From assembly GCF_000472965.1 (NCBI RefSeq), contig NZ_AXAU01000011.1, forward strand, positions 124,001 to 188,000: a DNA stretch of 64,000 nucleotides. Reading direction: 5' to 3'. A program made the translations under genes and the position numbers. This DNA is from Bradyrhizobium murdochi (lineage in GTDB: Bacteria > Pseudomonadota > Alphaproteobacteria > Rhizobiales > Xanthobacteraceae). How positions within the stretch are numbered: the stretch's first letter is position 1; each line of letters starts with the position of its first letter. The notes beneath the pieces are model-generated. The model ran no database searches and had not been told where the DNA came from. It saw only the letters and a list, made by a program, of their open reading frames with translations. Shown piece by piece: positions 58,045-64,000 of the stretch.

Positions 58045-60381
58045 CTACCACCGCGTACGGAGAGAAAGCTCGAAGGTCCGCGGCGCGCCGAGAATGACGT
58101 AGTTCGCATCCGTGGCCCATGCTGAATAGACCGCGTCGGTGATATTGCGAACGCGGAATGTCAGGTCGGCGTTTCGCGCAAAACGGTAGGTGGCAAAAAC
58201 ATCCGCGATGGTGGCAGACGGCAACGTCACGACGTTGGCATCGTCAGCCTTGATGGAGGCCCTGTGATTGATCCACGCGCCGACCGCCCAGTTTGTGAAC
58301 GGCTGCCACGTGGCACCAAAGTTCGCCACGACCTGCGGCACATTCGGCGGCGTATTACCCGTGTAGTTCGCGGTCGTACTGGTTCGATATTCGTCATACC
58401 GGGCACTCACGTAGGCAAAGTTCGCCTCAAGGCGCAAAGTCTCCATCGGGCGATAACTGCCGGAAATCTCAAAGCCGCTGGATAACTGCTTGCCCACCTG
58501 AACCGTGAATCCCGTCAGAGGATCGGTTGAGGGGATATCGGTCTTTTCGATCTGATAGACGGCCGCCAACAGCTCACCTCGTCCATTCGCGAAGGCGTGT
58601 TTGATACCGCCCTCCACCTGGCGCGCATTGGTGAGGCTGAAGGGAGTATCGGTGACGCCCAATGTGAACAGAGCGAAGCGCGGCTCAACCGCAGTTGCAT
58701 ATTGCGCGTAGAGCGTCGTATCGGCGCGAATGTCCCACAGTGCACCCATGCGATACGTGCTGGGTTCGAACGTCTTGCTGTAGAGCTGGTTCGCCGGCCG
58801 TCGATTGTAGTCCACCTCCATTTGATCGACCCGAAACCCGCCAACAATTTTGACCCCTTTGAGCACCTCCAGGCGCGCCTCGCCGAAAACCGCCTTCTGC
58901 GTCAGATCCGCGCGCACGTTTTGTGTCCGTGCAGTGCCTCGCGTGAAGAAGTCCGTCGGTGCCGGATTATAGGGATCGACGAGTTGAAGCGATGTCACCT
59001 CGTTGCGCGGACTGTCCCATCGCGTGCTTGCAACCTCAACGCCCATGACAGTCGACAGCGGCATCGCTCCCAAGCTGCCGTTCCAGTTCACGTCGAAACG
59101 ATCGCCGATAAAGCGATGGTCGTAGCCGAGATTCTCCCATGTTTGCCGGCAGACTTGGTCTGTACCGGTGTTGTTGAGGAGGTTCTGCCCGCGGAAAGAG
59201 CAGGTGCCGCCTGCGGGAATATAGGCAAAGCGGTACGTGTTGATCCAATCGCGATCGGATTGATAGGACCAGAAGCGATTGCGGATCTTTAACTCCTCGG
59301 TGTCATACGTCGTATTCCAGCGCAGCCACAGCACACTGTCATCGTATTTGTTGTTCGGCAGGTTGTTGTAGTTGACCTCGCGGAGATCGGGACGGATTTG
59401 CCCTCGCACCAGGGGCGTGCCCCAATACGCGTTCTCGATTTTCGATTTCATGTAGTCAAAATCGACGGTCGATGACAATTGCGGCGTCACGTCCCAGCGC
59501 AAGGCGCCTGCGACATTGCCGTATCTGACCTGGTTGTCGTCGACCGGGCCGTTGTATCCGTTGACGACGCCGTCGAGTCGATAAGAGAAGCCGTTCCCCA
59601 GCGGACCTCCCTTTCCCACGGCCTGGCGGACGCCTTCGCGAGTAGTGAGCGAGGAGATTGTTTCCCACGGCTCGGTGACCCCGCTCGGTTGCTTGCGAAC
59701 GAGATTGATGGCGCCGCCGATGGCACCTTCACCGTAAAGGACCGACGCCGGTCCGCGCAGCACGTCTACCCTATCGAAAATGAAGCTGTCGTAGTTGCGC
59801 GTGCTGATCGTGGTGTTGGTGACACGGACTCCATCATAGAGCACTGCGATGCCGTTCTCGGTGAACCCCCGCGTCGATGCAACGCCGGCAGCTCCTGGCC
59901 GGACGGCGGACGTAAAGCCGGTCAAGCCTTGAAGGGCGTCCACCCAACTAGTCTTGCCTCGCTCCTGCATCGTCGCCTGATTGACGCTCTCCACGCTGCC
60001 GGGGATGTCGCGAGCCGTGCCCGGCAGTCGCGATCCGGTCGTATTGGGCACGTTGAGATCGGTCGTCGAACGGATGTGGTCGCGCGGCAAGCCACCTGGC
60101 CATCCGTCGATTGGGCCTTGCGGCGCTCGATCCGCGCCGGTCTGCGCCTGGCGCGCGACGGACGCAGCCCGCATCTGCAAGCGCTTGCTCGTTCGCTGCT
60201 TTTGCTTGGTGGCTGGCCGTCCTTCTACGGTAATCGCAGGCAGGACAGCCTGAGGGGTGGTTTGAGCGATTGCGGGCCGTCCACCGCCCTCGGCAAAGGA
60301 TGCTGCGGCCAGAACTGCCAAGAACCGGATTCGGCGTCCGATCCGCCTCCCGACTTCATACCAATTGCCAATCTTTTCCAT
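58045..60381 (-). CDS. TonB-dependent siderophore/metallophore receptor
   Basis: A 778-residue outer-membrane receptor. After a signal peptide (to about residue 40, AIAQTTP), the plug domain (about 105-260) begins RLPGTARDIPGSVESVNQAT and carries RGFTENGIAVLYDGVRVTNT and DRVDVLRGPASVLYGEGAIG, the siderophore-receptor plug signatures. The 22-strand barrel follows, with ATAVEPRFALFTLGVTDTPF, and ends in an aromatic strand FELSLRTRW. A Zur-like palindrome (60402-60418) stands 21 bp upstream, so zinc may be the true regulator and cargo. An MFS gene lies further upstream in the same direction. Confidence 0.92.
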   Translation of the reverse strand: MEKIGNWYEVGRRIGRRIRFLAVLAAASFAEGGGRPAIAQTTPQAVLPAITVEGRPATKQKQRTSKRLQMRAASVARQAQTGADRAPQGPIDGWPGGLPRDHIRSTTDLNVPNTTGSRLPGTARDIPGSVESVNQATMQERGKTSWVDALQGLTGFTSAVRPGAAGVASTRGFTENGIAVLYDGVRVTNTTISTRNYDSFIFDRVDVLRGPASVLYGEGAIGGAINLVRKQPSGVTEPWETISSLTTREGVRQAVGKGGPLGNGFSYRLDGVVNGYNGPVDDNQVRYGNVAGALRWDVTPQLSSTVDFDYMKSKIENAYWGTPLVRGQIRPDLREVNYNNLPNNKYDDSVLWLRWNTTYDTEELKIRNRFWSYQSDRDWINTYRFAYIPAGGTCSFRGQNLLNNTGTDQVCRQTWENLGYDHRFIGDRFDVNWNGSLGAMPLSTVMGVEVASTRWDSPRNEVTSLQLVDPYNPAPTDFFTRGTARTQNVRADLTQKAVFGEARLEVLKGVKIVGGFRVDQMEVDYNRRPANQLYSKTFEPSTYRMGALWDIRADTTLYAQYATAVEPRFALFTLGVTDTPFSLTNARQVEGGIKHAFANGRGELLAAVYQIEKTDIPSTDPLTGFTVQVGKQLSSGFEISGSYRPMETLRLEANFAYVSARYDEYRTSTTANYTGNTPPNVPQVVANFGATWQPFTNWAVGAWINHRASIKADDANVVTLPSATIADVFATYRFARNADLTFRVRNITDAVYSAWATDANYVILGAPRTFELSLRTRW

Positions 60382-60401
60382 TACTTACGGCCCTTAGCGC
60401 A

Positions 60402-60418
60402 ATGTTATAACATAACAT
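60402..60418. promoter_or_regulatory. Zur-like box ATGTTATAACATAACAT
   Basis: ATGTTATAACAT (60402-60413) is a perfect palindrome, extended by a second half-site ATAACAT. The pattern matches the TGTTATAACA core reported for alphaproteobacterial Zur boxes. It lies 21 bp before the TonB-receptor start, in promoter position, and 43 bp after the MFS stop codon. Confidence 0.6.
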
Positions 60419-60460
60419 CTATGGAACTCGCGTAAGGATGTCAAAAGTCTTCGGCCAGCA

Positions 60461-61651
60461 TCAGCGCGGTGCGCTTCCCTGGCCCTTTTTCGGCATGGTC
60501 AGGATCACCGTCACCAACGCCAACGCGACAAAGGCCGCCCCGACATAGCCATTGGCGAAAAGGAGATCGCGCGCGTACAGAAAACCGCCGATGGCTGAAC
60601 CAATGGCCTGCCCGACGTAGAGCACGGATGTATTGAGCGACACCGATGCAGACGCCAACGCAGGCGCGGCGCCGACCAACCTCACCTGCTGCATAGAATT
60701 GGTGGAAGCAAATCCAATACCCCAGATCGCGACGGAGACAGCCATCAGCGAATAGATGCCGGCACTGAGCGCCCATCCGGTCACGCCTGCCAGCAATATC
60801 GACGTGAACAGCATCGAGGTCTTCCACGCGCCCCAGGAATCGACGATTCGGGTCCCAATCGCAGTGCCGATGACGCCGCAGACGCCGTAGACGGCGAATA
60901 CCATGGCGATTGGGTCCGGGCCTGCCCCCGTCAGCCGCGCCAGCAACGGGCCCATATAGGTGAACACCACGAACTGGCCGGACATCTGCGCGGTCGTAAT
61001 CAACAACAACAGCAGGATCACCCGGTTGCGGCCGATCGCCGCCCATGTCTTCAGGTCGACCGGCGCGCCTATCAGCCCACCCGGCAGGCGCCACGCCAGC
61101 AGGAGGAAACTCAGGCAGCTCATTGCACCGATGGCGCCATAGACCGCCTGCCAGCCATAGCGACTGGCGATGAAGGTGATCGCCGGCAGGCCGACGGCCG
61201 CCGCCAGCGACCAGCCGAGAAAGATATAGGCGATGGTACTGCCGCGTCTTGCTTCAGGCACGATCAGTGCCGCCGTTCCCGCCGCTTGCGGCGTGTAGAG
61301 CGCGCCGATAGCCAGCATGACCAGGCGAATGGCGAGCAGGCTCGCATAGTCAGGCGCAAAGGCGGAGGCAATGTTGGTAAGCGCCAGCACGGCAAGGGTG
61401 GCCGTCAGCAGGGTGCGGCGCTCAATCCTGGAAGTCAGCCACGCCGTGATCGGCGAACCGACGCACAGCATGATCGCGCCGAAGGTGATCAGAAGACCAG
61501 CGGTGCGGATCGAGACGTCAAGACCGGCAGACAGTTCGACCAGCATGCCCGCCGGGGCCAGCACCGAGCAGCCGGTGACGACGTTGCCGAGCATCAGCGC
61601 AGTCGGTGCAAAGCGGCGCTCGGCGTGGACGGGCCCGGGCACATGTTTCAT
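60461..61651 (-). CDS. MFS transporter, DHA1-type efflux protein
   Basis: A 396-residue, 12-helix transporter. FGAIMLCVGSPITAWLTSRI with ERRTLL and the loop motif G-x-x-x-D-x-x-G-R-R-like region (LTSRIERRTLL) fit the drug:H+ antiporter-1 family (YdhP/AraJ-like); LYTPQAAGTAALIVPEARRG is typical of that group. It is the upstream neighbour of the TonB receptor, in the same direction, with the Zur-like box between them, so they may be separate transcripts of one metal or metallophore system. Confidence 0.9.
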   Translation of the reverse strand: MKHVPGPVHAERRFAPTALMLGNVVTGCSVLAPAGMLVELSAGLDVSIRTAGLLITFGAIMLCVGSPITAWLTSRIERRTLLTATLAVLALTNIASAFAPDYASLLAIRLVMLAIGALYTPQAAGTAALIVPEARRGSTIAYIFLGWSLAAAVGLPAITFIASRYGWQAVYGAIGAMSCLSFLLLAWRLPGGLIGAPVDLKTWAAIGRNRVILLLLLITTAQMSGQFVVFTYMGPLLARLTGAGPDPIAMVFAVYGVCGVIGTAIGTRIVDSWGAWKTSMLFTSILLAGVTGWALSAGIYSLMAVSVAIWGIGFASTNSMQQVRLVGAAPALASASVSLNTSVLYVGQAIGSAIGGFLYARDLLFANGYVGAAFVALALVTVILTMPKKGQGSAPR

Positions 61652-61947
61652 GCAGATGCATGTAGCCTGTGAGCCCTGCCAAGAAAAGGACGCGATACCG
61701 GATTATTTGTCATCGCTTGTTATGAGTTTCATTGATTTGACGGCGCTGATGCCGAGCGGCTCTGCGCACGTCGCCGTGACGGAGAAGCATTCTTTCGCGG
61801 ACGATGGGGCCAAATGTTTGCCCTGCGGCCCTGCCATCACCGCCTATTTCGCGAAATTGCCCGATTGCAGGGGCCGAATCCCCTGCTATACCGCTGCTTT
61901 CCCGCTTACCTGCGCTCGTTCGCAGGAGTGAGCTTTAGGAGATGCCA

Positions 61948-63990
61948 ATGCCTGACAGCAATGCACCCGCATCGGGGTTCCAATTTGGCCTTGCGAATTT
62001 GAAACCGGCCGAACCCGTGCAAAAAATCACCCTTACCTTCCCCGACGGCGCGAAGCGCGACTTCGCCAAGGACATCACCGGGCTCGACGTCGCCAAGGGC
62101 ATATCGCCCTCGCTCGCCAAGCGCACGGTCGCGATGGCGCTGGACGGCGTGCTCGCCGATCTCAACGATCCGATTTCGCGCGATGCGAAGATCGAACTCA
62201 TCAGCCGTGAAGACCCGCGCGCGCTCGAACTGATCCGGCACGACTGCGCGCATGTGCTGGCCGAAGCGGTGCAGTCGCTGTGGCCGGGCACGCAGGTCAC
62301 GATCGGCCCGGTGATCGAGAACGGCTTCTATTACGACTTCTTCCGCAACGAGCCGTTCACGCCGGAAGATTTCGCGGCGATCGAAAAGCGGATGCGCGAG
62401 ATCATCGCGCGCGACAAGCCCTTCACGAAGGAAGTCTGGGATCGCGAAAAGACCAAGCAGGTGTTCCGCGACAAAGGCGAGGCCTTCAAGGTCGAGCTGG
62501 TCGACACCATTCCCGGCGACGAGCCGATCAAGATCTATTTCCAGGGCGACTGGTTCGATCTGTGCCGCGGGCCGCACATGAACTCGACCGGCAAGATCGG
62601 CAACGCGTTCAAGCTGATGAAGGTGGCAGGCGCCTATTGGCGCGGCGACGCCAACAACCCGATGCTGACGCGCATCTACGGCACGGCGTTCGCCAAGCAG
62701 GAAGAGCTCGACGCCTACCTCAAGCAGATCGAGGAAGCCGAGAAGCGCGACCACCGCAAGCTCGGCCGCGAGCTCGATCTCTTCCACTTCCAGGAGGAAG
62801 GCCCCGGCGTGGTGTTCTGGCACCCGAAGGGCTGGACCATCTTCCAGGCGCTGATTGCCTATATGCGCCGCCGGTTGACCGGCGACTATGACGAGGTCAA
62901 CGCGCCGCAGATCCTCGACAAGGCGCTGTGGGAAACCTCGGGCCATTGGGACTGGTACCGCGAGAACATGTTTGCGGCGCAATCGGCCGGCGACGAGGCG
63001 GAGGATAAGCGCTGGTTTGCGCTGAAGCCGATGAACTGCCCCGGCCATGTGCAGATCTTCAAGCACGGCCTGAAGAGCTACCGCGACCTGCCGTTGCGTC
63101 TCGCCGAGTTCGGTGTGGTGCATCGCTACGAGCCTTCGGGCGCGATGCACGGCCTGATGCGCGTGCGCGGTTTTACACAAGACGACGCACACGTATTCTG
63201 TACTGAGGCGCAACTTGCTGACGAGTGTCTGAAGATCAACGAGCTGATCCTGTCGACCTACGCCGATTTCGGCTTCGACGGCGAGCTCACCGTAAAACTC
63301 TCGACCCGGCCGGAGAAGCGCGTCGGCACCGACGAGATGTGGGATCATGCCGAGCGCGTGATGGCCACCGTGCTGGCGGAAATCCAGGCCAGCGGCAGCA
63401 ACCGCATCAAGACCGCGATCAACCCCGGCGAAGGCGCGTTCTACGGGCCGAAGTTCGAATATGTGCTGCGCGACGCCATCGGCCGCGACTGGCAATGCGG
63501 CACCACGCAGGTCGACTTCAACCTGCCGGAACGGTTCGGCGCGTTCTATATCGATGCCGACGGCTCGAAGAAGGCGCCGGTGATGGTCCATCGCGCGATC
63601 TGCGGCTCGATGGAGCGTTTCATCGGCATCCTGATCGAGCACTTTGCCGGCAATTTCCCGCTCTGGCTGGCGCCGACCCAGGTCGTGGTGACGACCATCA
63701 CCTCCGAAGGCGACGAATACGCCAAGGTGGTCGCGGCTGCCGCGCGGCGGGCCGGCCTGCGTGTCGAGATCGACTTGCGCAACGAGAAGATCAACTACAA
63801 GGTCCGCGAGCACTCGCTGGCGAAAATCCCTGCCCTGCTCGTCGTCGGCAAGAAGGAAGCCGAGACCCATTCGGTCTCGATCCGCCGGCTCGGCAGCGAC
63901 GGACAGAAGGTGATGCCGACCGCCGAGGCGCTGGCCGCCCTCGTCGAGGAAGCGACACCGCCGGACGTGAAGCGGGCGCGGGCGTCTTAG
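61948..63990 (+). CDS. thrS: Threonyl-tRNA synthetase
   Basis: A 680-residue class II synthetase that charges tRNA-Thr and edits serine. Domains in order: TGS (about 25-85, KITLTFPDGAKRDFAKDITG), editing domain with RHDCAHVLAEAVQ and the FDLCRGPHMNSTGKI segment, catalytic core with RWFALKPMNCPGHVQIFKHG (zinc Cys), VVHRYEPSGAMHGLMRVRGF (motif 2) and MVHRAICGSMERFIGILIEH (motif 3), then the anticodon-binding domain (about 570-670). TTAGGAG lies 6 nt before ATG 61948; the ATG at 61942 is too close to it. The gene is complete, with the stop 10 bases before the window end. Confidence 0.97.
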   Translation: MPDSNAPASGFQFGLANLKPAEPVQKITLTFPDGAKRDFAKDITGLDVAKGISPSLAKRTVAMALDGVLADLNDPISRDAKIELISREDPRALELIRHDCAHVLAEAVQSLWPGTQVTIGPVIENGFYYDFFRNEPFTPEDFAAIEKRMREIIARDKPFTKEVWDREKTKQVFRDKGEAFKVELVDTIPGDEPIKIYFQGDWFDLCRGPHMNSTGKIGNAFKLMKVAGAYWRGDANNPMLTRIYGTAFAKQEELDAYLKQIEEAEKRDHRKLGRELDLFHFQEEGPGVVFWHPKGWTIFQALIAYMRRRLTGDYDEVNAPQILDKALWETSGHWDWYRENMFAAQSAGDEAEDKRWFALKPMNCPGHVQIFKHGLKSYRDLPLRLAEFGVVHRYEPSGAMHGLMRVRGFTQDDAHVFCTEAQLADECLKINELILSTYADFGFDGELTVKLSTRPEKRVGTDEMWDHAERVMATVLAEIQASGSNRIKTAINPGEGAFYGPKFEYVLRDAIGRDWQCGTTQVDFNLPERFGAFYIDADGSKKAPVMVHRAICGSMERFIGILIEHFAGNFPLWLAPTQVVVTTITSEGDEYAKVVAAAARRAGLRVEIDLRNEKINYKVREHSLAKIPALLVVGKKEAETHSVSIRRLGSDGQKVMPTAEALAALVEEATPPDVKRARAS

Positions 63991-64000
63991 GAAGAAAACG

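Noticed and set aside
61906..63870. 654-codon minus-strand frame opposite thrS
   Set aside because: Shadow of thrS in GC-rich DNA; no motif, and thrS is unambiguous.
1..64000. CRISPR array
   Set aside because: No regularly spaced repeats of 25-40 bp with unique spacers; all repeats found are tandem, tRNA-linked or palindromic dispersed units.
1..64000. Insertion-sequence transposase genes
   Set aside because: No DDE or other transposase motif was recognised in any frame; only small inverted-repeat elements are seen.

Overview
The window looks like chromosomal DNA of a Bradyrhizobium-type alphaproteobacterium (Nitrobacteraceae). Reasons seen in the sequence: high GC with long GC-rich open frames on both strands, a Porin_2-type porin and an Omp25/31-type barrel protein, DUF2336 and DUF6894 proteins, many Tat/Sec exported proteins, and several families of palindromic dispersed repeats (18435-18537, 45990-46045, 47306-47392, 48725-48833, 49999-50078) of the kind found throughout Bradyrhizobium genomes. 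The species cannot be named from this window.

Layout. 1-8000: start of a branched-chain amino acid ABC transporter binding protein, a GT4 glycosyltransferase, small secreted or unknown proteins, a DUF454 membrane protein, then a tRNA-Gly locus carrying a 1.6 kb decayed mini-island with a TIR-domain protein, a tiny leader-like ORF behind a perfect anti-16S sequence, a YCII protein, a Crp/Fnr regulator and tRNA-Tyr. 8000-16700: rlmB, two secreted proteins, a sulfatase, an inverted-repeat element, AraC regulators, a DUF1254 protein, an outer-membrane transporter of the phenol MetA type, and a decayed second copy of the sulfatase 3' end. 16700-26900: two related exported alpha/beta hydrolases, an Mpo1-like/SDR/ICMT-like operon with a palindromic operator candidate, a divergent AraC/methyltransferase pair, and a CapA/metallo-beta-lactamase operon. 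27000-34000: a Bug-type binding protein, a nickel/cobalt-type transporter, tRNA-Thr, a protein made of two tandem antitoxin-like HTH repeats, the porin, and a MarR/hydrolase convergent pair. 34400-42000: many small exported proteins, the Omp25/31-type protein, an epoxide-hydrolase-like enzyme, a TPR protein and an S10 carboxypeptidase.

42200-64000 is more housekeeping in character: a CHASE2 adenylate cyclase with an exported partner, NAD kinase, a response regulator/Hpt pair with a convergent DUF2336 gene, a lytic transglycosylase, hisI, folE, a NifU/IscU-like scaffold, a periplasmic ClpP-fold protein, yidD, an amino-acid permease translationally coupled to an exported protein, a lipoprotein-like hydrolase, a TonB-dependent receptor behind a Zur-like palindrome with an MFS exporter upstream, and thrS.

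The most unusual items are the tRNA-Gly mini-island (107-bp perfect direct repeats ending exactly at the anticodon loop, enclosing a lone TIR protein and a beheaded DNA methyltransferase), the repeat family abutting tRNA 3' ends, the 14-codon ORF with a 15-nt anti-16S leader and its own terminator, and the double-antitoxin protein facing a long palindrome. Product names rest on motif recognition by eye; no database search was possible.
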